A stretch of 64,000 nucleotides of DNA from Cocos nucifera. Taxonomy: Eukaryota > Streptophyta > Magnoliopsida > Arecales > Arecaceae. The translations under genes and the position numbers were made by a program. This document shows positions 22,491-34,141 of this stretch, in pieces. Below the pieces are notes generated by a model. The model ran no database searches, was not told the origin of the DNA, and saw only the letters and a program-made list of their open reading frames with translations. The stretch covers positions 177,861-241,860 of the forward strand of contig QRFJ01000504.1 of the NCBI GenBank assembly GCA_006176705.1, in the 5' to 3' direction. Every line of letters starts with the position of its first letter. The first letter of the stretch is position 1.

Positions 22491-23518
22491 ATCCGCACCT
22501 CCAAAGATCATATGGATCATGCTAGCCATTCATTGGTTGCTCACTCCCTCATCGGCCTATAGCCAAGTGGACTGGTTGGTCACTACCCAAACTTCATTAT
22601 CATGAACAAACTTCCCAAGATAGCCAGGTCATATCAGGATTTCTATCTCATCCTTTAGTTAAATGTAGTTCTTTATGTTATATTCATTATCATGATGGAA
22701 CCAATAATACTTCTTATGATCATATGCTATCGGTAGGGCCTTCATAGGTTGGAGTCTCTAGAGGTACTTCTATCCCTTAATCTCCATGAGGATTTGTGCA
22801 TGGGGGGCTTCCTTTTCAACACAAGCTCTACCTAGCTCCTCCCAAGCTCATTTCTTTTTAGGGAACCTTCTTCCTCTGACTTCTTGCCAATTAGTTACAC
22901 CCTCCTCGACTCGAGCATATTTTAGTGCTCCGACAAGGAGCTCAGAGTAGGATTTGGAGAATTTCTTATCGAAGGAGAAAGTAATTTTGGATCTTTAAAG
23001 TCCCCATGTCATGGCCAACATAACTATAGCTTCATTCAGGTTGTAAATTTTCAAGATGGTGGCATTGAAATGTGCTACATAATCCTTCGGGGATTCCCCT
23101 TCTCCTTGCTGAATCGAGAAGAGGCTATTTGAGTTTTGTGGCTGCCTTATGTTGCTACTAAAGTGCACCACAAACTACTTCTCTAGCTATTCAAAAGAGT
23201 GGTTAGTATCTGGTTGAAGACCAGAGTACTAGATCCAAGCAGACTTCTTGATGATCATCAGGAAAGCAGGACAAAAAAGGATATCAATTATCTCCTAAAT
23301 CATCATGAGAGATTTATAGCTCTTAAGGTGGTTAAGTGGATCCATGGAGCCATCATATGAATCCAATTATGGCATTTTGAATCGAGGCAAAATCGATTCT
23401 TCCATGATCCTTCTAGAGAATAGAAGATAGATGTTGAATCTAAGGCCATCCATCTAACCTCTATTTGAAAGAATAGTGCCTTACAAGCCAATCACATAGA
23501 TGATGTGATGGGACTATT
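22491..23518 (-). pseudogene. Tat-like gypsy gag, C-terminal part (remnant)
   Basis: The minus strand shows a knuckle-like YYWFHHDNEYNIKNYI near 22630-22680, followed by LKDEIEILI. This corresponds to the FCLYHRDHGHDTEEC knuckle of the relative at 46777-46818. Further upstream (22880-23060) is LLVGALKYARVEEGVTNWQE, parallel to the capsid end of the relative. The sequence stops near 23518, and a gag N-terminal-like stretch plus primer site resumes at 35503-36041. So gag is split by the block 23.5-35.5 kb. Confidence 0.65.
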
Positions 23519-23523
23519 CTATA

Positions 23524-24690
23524 TTATCTTCCTATCTATATATATGACATTATCTTTTTTATATATTTATGAGGTATTATATTTCATCATATGTTGTATC
23601 TAATTATGATTATAATGAACCCCATAGATTAGGACAATGATTTTAGGGCTATAATGAGATCATGTCAGTTAGGCCTAAAATCCTAAAAGTCATAGTCTGA
23701 ACTATTTTTAGTCATAGTATCCTCGAGTTGGGGGTCGATGATTTTGATAAGATAGGTACATCCTATGTATGCTCAATAGAGAGGGAGATTGATCTCATAA
23801 TCACCTATATAGTAACACTAATATAAGGATGTAGGTGCTCGTTGGAGAATGAGTTCACTGAACTAATCCATAGGAAGAACATCTAATGGAGTCTTACAAG
23901 CATATCAATAGATGATTCTCTAGTGGGAGTGGTGCAAATGATTCTTAAACCTAAGATCACCATTGTACCTTGTGTATATGGATCCATACTTTGGTTCATA
24001 CTCTAACATGACTTTGAGACTTGTGTGGGATATTCTAGGTATGGTGAAGTATACACAAAGGTTGTAAGTAGTCAACAAGAAATTGGTCACTCATTGTAAG
24101 AAGAGAGAACATCCTATGTGATCTCATTGGATGATGACTCAAAGAGTTTCTGGTCACAACCTATGTGATCTCATTGGATGATGACTCAAAGTGTTTCTGG
24201 TAAGAGCAGGATGAACATTAGAAAGAATTTCTATTGGTTCATTGATCAAGTTATCATTATAAGATCGAGATACATATGGATAGGTATTTGGGCTTGACCT
24301 GATTCTATGCCCATAGCCTATGTAGGATGTTGTATGATCGAAGGATTAAACTGCATAGTAACTTGTTATGAAAGGATCATTTTGGTATTCTACTAATTTT
24401 CATATCTTTTGGATAGTCATGATACGTTGCTAGACGTCAATCTTGACTTGTAGGTCCCAATGAATTGCAAGAGTTTAATTTAGCAATTTAATTAAAGAAA
24501 TTTCTAATTAACCGATGCATTTGGGTTTAATGTGTCTTAAACCTAATTAGATTAGATGCACATGAGCCTAGACCTACTGCTGGCTAGATGTGAAATCCAA
24601 CGGGTCAAACATAAAAAAGAATTATTCTAGGACTTTCAATTAGATTATGTTGAATCGAATTGAATAAGGATCTAATCCTAATGGATTTAG
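23524..24690 (+). repeat. LTR-like sequence B, left piece
   Basis: Noncoding, AT-rich, and similar in texture to copia LTRs. It holds a 47-bp tandem duplication at 24113-24206. The proposed start is preceded by CTATA (23519-23523). The same five bases follow the CCAACA end at 35502, which would make this one LTR-like insertion with target duplication CTATA. The start reads TT, not TG, so this boundary is tentative. Confidence 0.4.
24113..24206. repeat. 47-bp tandem duplication
   Basis: CCTATGTGATCTCATTGGAT begins at 24113 and again at 24160. The two units differ at only a few positions, so this is a recent duplication compared with the decay of the surroundings. Confidence 0.9.
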
Positions 24691-26286
24691 TGTTGGAAAT
24701 TATGTTCTAAAGCCAATCATCAGTCTGTTGATGATTGAACTCTTTCATGTATATGTATTAAATTGATAAATTAATAAAATATTATTTGACTTTATTCATC
24801 ATAAATATGTACATCTTCTAATAAACTCTTGTATTATAATGAAGTCCTTAGAACTATTTTAATTTGATAAAGAAGGATTTATCATTTAGTCCTTAAACCT
24901 ATTCATAACCAAATGATATGCTCTTACTAGGCTGATTACAATATCAAGTATAGATCATTGTGTGCTATATAGATTGGTTATCCTCTTAACCAAAAAATAT
25001 GAAGACACTAGTATAGCATATAGGTGAGATATAGGAGTACATTTGAACTGAATGTGACTACTTCAGAGCATTCTACTGTCAAGACTTACTTCGAAGGGAT
25101 ATAGATATAAATATCCTCAGACCTGAGATCATCATAGTGACTTACAAGCAACTCACTGTACTTTGGTGCTGGACTACCTAAATTTTTAATTCAATGATAG
25201 AAGATTTTTAGGTGCAATCAAGTACTTGTTAAGTCGGTATGTGATCAAGATGGGATTGACCACTCTAAGAGTTTGGAGATAATGCATCACTATATTTTAA
25301 TTTAGCAAAATCTTGGCCAAGGTAAACCATATGATGGATTCAAAATTTAAAATATAATGTGGATGACTTATTTAGGATTGACGGTTAAACCCTAGGTCAT
25401 TCTCTAAGCATTCAAAGTCAAAAGGATGAATTATATAGTAACCATATTCTAGTAGATTCTCAATATTGCTTTGCATACATTCGGCCTATTTGAACATCAG
25501 GTGTCATTGCTAGATGGTCACTTTGATTGGTATAGAAATTTTTTCTTTAGGTTCAAACCTATGAGGTCATACTCATAAGAAGCACCTATCTAATCATGTG
25601 GCTGATTGAGAGTCTCATTGATCTAGGACTCTATGATCAGAAGTTCTATTGATCTAGGACTCTATGATTAGGAGTCCCACTAAGCTAGGACTCCATGATC
25701 AAGAGTTCATGGGACAGGGACTCCATGGTCAGGAGTCTCCACTGGACGAAAACTCTATGACTAGGAGTCCTACTCGATTGGGACTCTATCTTTAGAGGAT
25801 TAGTTAGCAGTAAGATTGCTAATTGGCTCAATTTGATTGAGCAAAAAAGTTTGGATCAAATCTAATTAAATTAGATTCAATTTGATTTGACCTGTTAGAT
25901 TATAATGAAATGACTTAATCACTAAGGGAGATTGGTTCCTGATTTGATTAGGACTTTGCCTCGATCAAATTCTAATTTGATTAGAATTTAATTAAGTCAA
26001 TTCAAAGCCTAATTGGATTGGGTTACATCTTACTAATTTGATTCTAATTTGGTTAGAATCAAATAAGGAAATAAGAGTCCAAAGTTAGTTGGACTAGTCC
26101 ATGCACCATGTCTCCCTTATGTGCCACTTTTTTCTCATGTTTTTATTTTCTCATGCAAATAATGATTTGCATGAGATGAGAGGCTCCACGCTAGATGTTT
26201 CCCATGCCTCCTTATGGATAGTGTTTGGTTGTTTTGAAACTCTAATCCAAAAGAGTTTGGATGAGAGGCAAACACAAAATAAAGCC
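24691..26286 (+). repeat. Copia LTR A, left piece
   Basis: Starts TGTTGGAAATTATGTTCTAA. That resembles the minus-strand starts of the copia-1 LTR (TGTTGGGTATTGTATCCTAA) and the copia-2 LTR (TGTTAGGAAATGCATCCCAA), each followed by a CCAATCATCA-like tract. It carries the family minisatellite at 25600-25800. It is cut at 26286 by gag-only element 2 and resumes at 33375 (where the five bases 33375-33379 are the duplicated target). A plus-strand open frame at 26101-26292 shows no protein similarity. Confidence 0.75.
25600..25800 (+). repeat. About 30-bp minisatellite in LTR A
   Basis: Six or seven units with a GGACTCTATGATCAGGAGT-like core. It is the reverse complement of the minisatellite in the copia-1 LTRs, supporting common family membership. 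Confidence 0.7.
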
Positions 26287-27885
26287 AGATAGGAACGCGA
26301 TGTTGTCGTTAAGACATCATGTTTATCAGTTTAATCCGACTTCTTAAAATCATTGAAAATACATAAATAGCAGTGAGTCGGGTCGAATCCATAGGGAAGG
26401 TAGTATTTTTAGATTTGAAATCTTTGATTTTTGAAAAGAAAAAGAGAAGAGTTTTGGGATCAAAAAAAAAAAATGAAGTCAAAAAATAAAAAGTGAAAAT
26501 TAAAAGGTGCAGGAATTTAAACTTGGTACTAAGATCTACTAGTTAGATCTTAGCATCTACTTGCAAAGCAATAATTTAAAGTATAGAAATTAAATTATAA
26601 TAAAAATAAAAAATAAAAAATTAAAGTGCAAAAAAAAAATTTATTAATTAAAATTTCAAAATTTAAATACATGAAATTTAAAAAAAATAAAATAGCCTGA
26701 TCTCTGATCTTGGATTGGCATTGGCAGAAAGATGGTGTAGAAGCCTGGCTCTTCTTCTCGGCATCCGTTGCTTCGAAGCAGCCTTTAACCCATAGCCTAG
26801 CTTTGCCCTATACCAAAGCTTCATCTTGATCGGAGATATTGATTTTTGAAGGCCTCGGGTCCTTTTTATAGAGCTAGGAGGGCTGGATATTTTTTTTTAA
26901 AGGCAATGTGGGACTAATAGCCTTTGTAATCATCAAAATACAAAGAAATTTGAATAAAATTTAAATCAAAATAGCTTTGATATGACTCTGGTAAATCTGG
27001 TAAAATCTAGCCATTCAATAGAAATCCAACGGTCCAAAAATCATCAAAATCGAATGCATATCAGCCCAAATCTGGTCGAATTAAATTCTGACCGTCCGAT
27101 CGTGCATTGATGGAGGAAATCTGGCCGCAAATCATGCATCGAGAGTCTTGATCACCGTCGGGAGCATTCTGGACCATTGGATCTTCATCTCTTGGTTTTC
27201 TAGCCATCGGATCATGCCAGATCGCTGATAGAATTTGAATCAAACCTGGAAATCACCACCGCCATCCGATCTTGACCGCAATCAACCGCAGCCGTCCGAT
27301 CGCATAATTACTGTTCCCATGGACCACGTGGATCGGCCACACCGCACACCATAGCCAATCAGCGCTCTTGTCGCTAGGTGAAATGACCAAAATACCCTAT
27401 GAGCCGCGATAAATTTCTGTGGACCCTTTAAGGGTTTAGGTCCACCACATGGCAATCTCTGATTCGTCGGATTTGCTGAGCTGGCGGTCCATGCCTGGAT
27501 CGTGGACCGGCTGATGGCTTCAATGGCTGAGTCGGCTTTGATGGCTTGGCTTGGCTTGGTGGCTCGGCTTACGGAGCCGGCTGAGCCATTTTCTTTTTTA
27601 TTTAATTTTTATTTATTTTATATTTTTAAAAATTCATATCTTTTCCATTTTAGCTCTATTTTACTTGAAATTTATTTCATTATGATCAAAAAAAATGAGC
27701 TCTTTCTATTGATAATAAAATTTTATTTTTTAATTTTTATTTTTATTATTTTTTAATTAATTTTTTAATTAATAAAAATATGAATTTTTTAAAAATTATA
27801 TATAAATTGATTAATAATTCTTAAAAATTAATATAAATTAATTAATAAATTAATACTTTTATTGATGAATTTATGATGCTTATCA
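26287..27885 (-). repeat. 3' LTR of gag-only element 2
   Basis: 1599 bases, aligned with 31795-33374. It contains GACCGTCCGATC-like repeats (27080-27310) equivalent to the GATCCAATGGC repeats of element 1. A TATA-like signal on the minus strand lies near 26870. Confidence 0.85.
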
Positions 27886-28199
27886 CACCCCCCAACTTAA
27901 GCTTTGCTCGTCCTCGAGTAAAGAAAGAATTTAGTTTTAAATACCTTTTAACTTTAGAGTTTCGAATTTTACCTAAGCAATTTTCAAAATGGCCATTGAT
28001 ATTCAGTAGAGCTTAAATGAGATATATATCATTGGGGTATTAATACTTATCAATAGAAAAATTAAGTAAAGAACATTAAATTTTTCAGAACTTTTTTCTA
28101 AATTATTCCTACCTTTATCTCTGATTTGTCTAAACTTTCATATAGGCAGGTGTATTGCTACTTCCATCCTTCATTTATTAATTTTTATTTTCACATTGC

Positions 28200-28550
28200 C
28201 CACTTTTTGATGCGAATATCATTGCTTACTTAGGCAACGGGACCCGGTTACTCGGTGGAAAACCAATATTTTTTTTTTTTTTTTAATTTTAACGTTGTAC
28301 CACTATTGAGTGTCTTAACTCCTTAAGCTTTCTATTTGATCCATGTAGCGAGTCTTGGGCCAATGACTCCCAAACCAGTTGGCTTTAGGGCACTAGGTAT
28401 AGAATACCCCTCGGGCTTACTAGCTCGAATCAAATAGGCTACGAGTTAAGACTAGCTTTACAACGAGCTTCTTTGCCCTTCCCACCTTTTTGATGCGAAA
28501 CTCAATGCTTGCTTAGGCAAAGAGGCCCGGTTACTCAGTGAGAAGTACTT
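28200..28550 (-). repeat. Duplicated noncoding motif, gag-only element 2
   Basis: Two copies about 285 bases apart share, on the plus strand, TTTTTGATGCGAA, TTGCTT then ACTTAGGCAA or GCTTAGGCAA, and CCCGGTTACTC (28204-28255 and 28490-28540). They correspond to the two copies at 15085-15420 in element 1. Confidence 0.65.
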
Positions 28551-28869
28551 GAAAAACTATTTTATTAAAATAAATTTTTATATGAAGAAACGTATAGTTA
28601 CCCTACACAAGCCTATAAAAAGTAGACTTTTCTTTGATGCTAGTAGAAATAATTAGAAATGCTCCAAGGAAAAAATTTTTATGTTCTAGACTTAACTCTT
28701 TATTGAATTTTCTTAATACTTGATTCCTCAATATCTCATAGATTCTCTAATCTGTGCATCAATTTTCTTTTAAAAATGCTTAGTTTAATTCGATTCTTAA
28801 GCATAATCAGGTGTCTAAATACTAAATACTAACTTTTTTGAGGACTTAAAATTTTAAAATTTTTATTTT

Positions 28870-29100
28870 TCTCTCCCCCCAACTTAATCGACATTGTCCT
28901 CAATGGAGAAGAAAAAAATAAAGGATGTAATAAAGAACATGGAAGAATACACCTAACTCAGTATATTTTTTGGTCCAGCACATGCCTTTGAAAATTTGAG
29001 CTCTCCCTCCAACTTATTCAAATTATCCTAAAAAAAAATAAACTAAAAAGATAAATTAGATAAAAACTAAATATTGGGTTGCCTCCCAACAAGCGCTAAG
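28870..29100 (-). other. Conserved noncoding block after gag, element 2
   Basis: Contains, on the plus strand, CCCCCCAACTTAATCGACAT (28874 on) and TTGGGTTGCCTCCCAAC near 29074-29090. These are counterparts of the block at 14538-14760 in element 1. No reading frame is shared between the two. Confidence 0.55.
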
Positions 29101-29188
29101 TTTACCATCTTCAGCCAGACACAATGCAGCTCACTATCCTGTGTCGAATATTGGATTGATAAATTTCAATGGTTTTGGATTGCCAATC

Positions 29189-30470
29189 TCAGAAAGATTG
29201 ATTTATAATCCCATTATTGATATATTCACTATTAATTTTAGGGATATAATTTATGATTCCATTCTCAGACCCATGTTTATTAAGAATTTCTCCTATTTGT
29301 TTTTCTAAAATGCTCATGAATGGAGTTTTTGTATTAGGAGTTAAGTTTGATTCAATGGGTGCTGGAATGGTGACTAAAGGCGATTTTAATTCTGGAGGTA
29401 AATTAATGTGATCTTGCTTAAACAACTCCATTGACATTTCATTACATGCCTTTTGATTTTTATAAGAAGAACCAGCTTCTAGGGTTGAAGGGAATAGGAC
29501 ATTAGGTTTATAAGTCTCGGGTAAATCATCTATTCTCTTTTTCCCTATTTCTATCTCATTTAAACTGGAACTAGCATCAGTACTAATTCCTGGCTCGGGT
29601 TCTTCTATGTGGTTAGTCTCAGTACTAACCAGTTCCTCTAAATTTTTATTTTGGCTAGCATCAGTACTAGCCTCTCTCACCTGGTCCATAAGAATCCTAT
29701 AGCTTTTAAGTTCAGAAATTACTTTGGCATTCTCAAATTGGGGATTCTTAAGTGAGACATTAAATTGATAATTTGGTCCAGGTGATTGGTGGACATTAGA
29801 TGGGTTGTTTGAAATTGGTAGGTTCGGTAGTTGATCTAGTTCTCTCCTCATGTTAGACTCAACTAATTATCCTATTTGAGCTTCTAGTCTGGCGATAGAT
29901 TGCTGTTGAGTCAGAATCAATTATTGAAGTTGGTTAAATCTATCATCAGCTAGATTGGTCTGTTGAGGAGGTGGGTATGAGGCTGATTATAATATGATGG
30001 CTGGATAAACTGACTAGGCTGACCATTATTATAGGCATAATTTTGATATTGGGATCTATTTTGATAATTTTGCTCAAGTGAAATTTGGGTCTGAGCCTGA
30101 GTCTGTTGGGATGTCCAAGAAAAATTAAAGTTACTCCAATCTGAATTATATGAATTTGAAAATGGGTCATTAATCAATTTGGAGTATCCTTGAGCAGCTT
30201 GAACTTGTTCTTGGATAAAATGTGAAAACTGTGCAGTCATAGGATACATTCACTCACATGATGGGTTGGGCTAGCACAGATTGAATAAGTCTCCTGATAA
30301 TTAGAAGATGATGTGAATTGTATAGGAGATTGTTGACCTAGGATTAGGAGTTGATCTAATTTCTGAGCAAGAAGGTCAACTTTATCTAATTTTTGGACTA
30401 TTAGGTTCATATTAGCCATTTGATTATTATGTTTAATATGAATCAACCATTCAATTAAATTCAACTAAAT
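29189..30470 (-). pseudogene. Gag-like gene of gag-only element 2, capsid core deleted
   Basis: On the minus strand 30237-30464 reads MANMNLIVQKLDKVDLLAQK, then a knuckle-like CASPTHHVSEC. Next comes a Gln/Tyr/Asn-rich region (29946-30249). Finally there is an open 220-codon segment at 29189-29851, with NKNLEELVSTETNHIEEPEP and MSILEKQIGEILNKHG, matching 13966-14493 of element 1. The capsid-type core present at 12630-13150 in element 1 is absent. The junction lies at a short shared sequence (GGCTAA), so about 0.7 kb was lost. The C-terminal segment is the longest uninterrupted frame among the two copies. Confidence 0.75.
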
Positions 30471-31690
30471 CAGAAAAAGCGATTTTCTACCGTGCATGTA
30501 TTAGTGCAACCCTAACGTGTGGTTCAAAAAAAAATTTAGATTTTTTTATTTTTTATTATTATTATTTTATTATATTAAAAATTATTTTTTTAATTATTTT
30601 ATTTATTAATTTTAATTTAATTTAATTTAATTTAATTATTATTTTTAATATTTTTTAGTTAGTTTAATTTTTATTTATTTTATTTATTTTATTTTATTTT
30701 TTAGAGAAAGAAAAAAGAGTTCTAAAGAAGAGGTCCTAAGGAGTCCTAGAACTAAGAAGAAAGAGAAGAATTAGGTTTAATTAGATTTAATGTTGGTTAG
30801 CAATCAAGTTGGTCAATCAATCCTGACTAAGGGTTATCCTAGATCTAGACAGCTCCTAACTGCCAAGGTCACCTTCAAGCCCTCCAAGTGTAGGATTAGC
30901 CAATCAACTAGCCAGGTAAGTGTAAGGTCGGTGGGAGTCCCCCCGTTGCTTGCCTTAGACACCAATTGTGCTTGGCCAGGTAAGCGAACGGAACCAATTA
31001 GAAACCACCTTCCTTCGGGCCCAGTCATCCCTGAACCACTTTCCTAGACACCAGTCAAATTGACTTATCCTAACCCGGTTCAACTCTTAGGATTCCTTAT
31101 CCTATTGAGCTCGAGTTCCTAGGGTTGATGTCTAATTGATTTTAATTTAAAGGCTTAGGTCAATGCAGGATGTTGGTTGGTTGTTTGTGGGCTAAGGAAG
31201 GGTGATCAAATCCCCACCTTATCTTATTTAATTGGGTATTGCCCTTAATTTGATTTAATATGATATGCAAAAAAAAAAAAAAAAATCAATCAAAGGGTTC
31301 TATGCAATTTAAACTAGATGCATGTAACTAATTGTATTCTAAAAGGCTTACCTTGCCTCCAGCAATCACCAAAAAAAATAAAAATAAAAATAAAATTAAT
31401 ATGATGCATGCTCTAAGCAGTTAAGATTTCTAATCTTATCATGAAATTTTTAATTAGATTTAAATAAATATTTTTTAAAATTAATTTAAAAATAAAATAA
31501 ATAAATAAAATAAAATGAAAAGAGAACTAGGGTTAGGATTGATCTCACCAAGCAAAATTTTTGATTTTTTTTGTTCTTTAATCTCTTTTTTTTGCAAAAT
31601 AATAAAAAAAATTAATAAGTAATATTTATTAGAAAATAAAAATTATATTTATAATTTATTTACAGAAAAATCAAAGAGATCAAAAATGTA
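30471..31690 (-). other. 5' leader of gag-only element 2
   Basis: Noncoding and AT-rich with homopolymer runs (30530-30700 and 31260-31290). Plus and minus open frames near 30790-31047 have no recognisable product and are not conserved in element 1. I see no gene. Confidence 0.55.
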
Positions 31691-31794
31691 ATGTCGGCAA
31701 CGGCACCAAAAACTTGGTGCGTTTGTCGAAATTATTTTAAATAAATCAAAGAAATCAAAATCAAAAATATTCTTCGGTAATGGTGCCAAAAACT
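31690..31794 (-). promoter_or_regulatory. Duplicated tRNA-Asp-type primer binding site
   Basis: On the plus strand GGCAACGGCACCAAAAACTT (31697 on) and GGTAATGGTGCCAAAAACTT (about 31776-31795) are two copies of the complement of the Athila-type primer site, about 80 bases apart. Each follows an AATCAAAGA(G/A)ATCAAAA tract. Only the second directly abuts the LTR. Confidence 0.75.
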
Positions 31795-33374
31795 TGATAG
31801 GAATGCGACGTTGTCGTTAAGACACCGTATTTATCAGTTTAATCCGACTTTTTAAAATGATTGAAAATGCATAGATAGCAGTAAGTCGGGTCGAATCCAT
31901 AGGAAAGGTAGTGTTTTTAGATTTAAAATCTTTGATTTTTGACAAGAAAAAGAGAAGAGTTTTGGGATCAAAAAAAAAATGAAGTCGAAAAATAAAAAGT
32001 AAAAATTAAAAGGTACAGGAATTTAAACTTAGTACTAAGATCTACTAGTTAGATCTTAGCATCTACTTGCAAAGCAATAATTTAAAGTGCAAAAAATTAA
32101 ATTACAATAAAAATAAAAAGTAAGAAATTAAAGTGTAAAAAAAAAATTATTAATTAAAATTTTAAAATTTAAATACATGGAATTTAAAAAAAATAAAATA
32201 GTATGATCTCTGATCTTGGATCGGCATTGACAGAAAGATGGTGTAGAAGCCCAGCTCTCCTTCTCGGCACCCATTGCTTCGAAGCAGCCTTTAACCCATA
32301 GCCTAGCTTCGCCCTGTACCAAAGCTTCACCTTGATCGGAGATGTTGATTTCTGAAGGCCTGGGGTCCTTTTTATAGAGCTAGGAGGGTTGGGTATTTTT
32401 TTCTAAAGGCAATATGGGACTAATAGCCTTTGTAATCATCAAAATACAAAGAAATTCGAATAAAATTTGAATCAAAATAGCTATGATACAACTCTGGTAA
32501 GCCTGGTAAAATCTAGCCATTCAATGGGAATCCAACGGTCCAAAAATCATCAAAATCGAATGCATATCAGCCTAGATCAGGTTAGATTAAATTCTGGCCG
32601 TCTGATTGCGCGTTGATGGATGAAATATGATCGCAAATCATGCGTCGAAAGTCTTGATCACCATCGAAAGCATTCTGGACCGTTGGATCTTCATCTCTTG
32701 ATTTTCTGACCGTCGGATCGTGCCAGATCGCTGATAGAATTTGAATCAAACCTGAAAATCACCACCACCGTCCGATCTTGACCGCAATCAACGCAGCCAT
32801 CCGATCGCGTAATTACTGTTCCCATGGACCGCGTGGATCGGCCGCACCACACACCGTAGCCAATCAGTGCTCTTATCGCTAGGTGAAAAGACCAAAATAT
32901 CCTGTGAGCCGCGATAAATTTCTGTGGACCGTTTAAGGGTCTAAGTCCGCCACGTGGCAATCTCTGATTCGTCGATTTCTGCTGAGCTAGCGGTCCACGT
33001 CTGGATCGTGGATCGGCTGATGGCTTCAATGACTGAGTCGGCTTTGATGACTTGGCTTGGCTTGGTGGCTCGGCTTACGGAGCCGATTGAGCCATTTTCT
33101 TTTTTTATTTAATTTTTATTTATTTTATTTTTCTAAAAATTCATATTTTTTTTCGTTTTAGCTCCGTTTTACTTGAAATTTATTTCATTGTGATAAAAAA
33201 AATAAGCTCTTTCTATTGATAATAAAATTTTATTTTTTAATTTTTATTATTTTTTAATTAATAAAAATATGAATTTTTTAACAATTATATATAAATTGAT
33301 TAATAATTTTTAAAAATTAATATAAATTAATTAATAAATTAATACTTTTATTGATAAATTTATGATGCTTATCA
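31795..33374 (-). repeat. 5' LTR of gag-only element 2
   Basis: 1580 bases, TGATAGGAATGCG at 31795 to GATGCTTATCA at 33374, nearly colinear with 26287-27885. Differences are mainly transitions. Confidence 0.87.
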
Positions 33375-34141
33375 CAGCCTATCCATAAGTTGCCGCCCAT
33401 CTATAAAAGACCCTAAATTTTGTGCACCACTTCTAATCAGATTTCCACCAAATATTTTCAAAGAGAGAGGGCAGAAAACCATCTAGGGGGCATGAGATAT
33501 CTAGGTGGGTTGCCTTCTAAGGCATGAGAGTAAGAGAAGAGATCTATCTTCGCTAAGGTGAGAGATCAAAACCTGATCTAGGATTTTGTTTTTGGGTGAA
33601 AGAAAAATCTGAGAGAAAATAGTCTTCCCCATTCTTCTTCCTCTTTTCTTCATCCTTCAATGACTCATCTTTGACTTCAAAAAGTTTGAGAGGTTCAAAG
33701 AACATGAAGAGACCAGATCTACCCATCGTACAATCTTCATGCAATCTAGCAGTCCCGAAAGATCACATCAGCGCAGGACTTTGAGTAGATGATTTGTAGA
33801 GGCCAAATACCCTATGCAGCTGTAAGCAACCTTCAAATCTTTACATCTAAAAGTTACAATAGTGGAGATCTGTGACCTGCACTTAGGTATAAAGTTTGAA
33901 ACTTTAGATGTTAGATCTAAAAGTTAGATCTAGGTTTCTACATCGATGTGATCGATGTTAGGATTTTATTTTTTAGATTTTTATGCATGTTATTTTTCAT
34001 GTTATAGATCCTTAGTAGGTATTTTAGATCTGATCCTAAGCTTATAAAATATATTAAAATATTTAATCTTTTATGTTTGCTTTAAAAGATTTTAAAATAT
34101 GCTTAGAATGCCTGCCGGTTTCCTTACATTTTGGTCAAACA
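33375..34141 (+). repeat. Copia LTR A, right piece
   Basis: Continues the LTR cut at 26286. It has a TATA-like CTATAAAAGACC near 33401-33412 and then an R-U5-like region. The tract TTTTTAGATTTTTATGCATG (about 33985) parallels the copia-2 LTR near its end. The 3' boundary (possibly CAAACA near 34141) is not confirmed. That would give a total LTR of about 2.36 kb, close to the 2.48 kb of copia-2. Confidence 0.5.

Larger units (their letters stand above)
26287..33374 (-). mobile_element. Gag-only LTR retrotransposon 2, Athila-like (TR-GAG type)
   Basis: Minus-strand relative of 10121-17283. LTRs lie at 26287-27885 (3') and 31795-33374 (5'), with ends TGATAGG/CTTATCA on the plus strand; the low terminus has decayed to AGATAGG. 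Flanks are AAGCC (26282-26286) and CAGCC (33375-33379), a target duplication with one mismatch. On the minus strand the polypurine tract AAGTTGGGGGGTG precedes the 3' LTR. A tRNA-Asp-type primer site adjoins the 5' LTR and is present twice. The internal 3.9 kb codes only for Gag, which has lost its capsid core by deletion. There is no pol. Confidence 0.85.

Noticed and set aside
30790..31047. Opposing 85- and 64-codon frames in the leader of gag-only element 2
   Set aside because: Not conserved in element 1 and with no recognisable motif; chance frames in a less AT-rich part of the leader.
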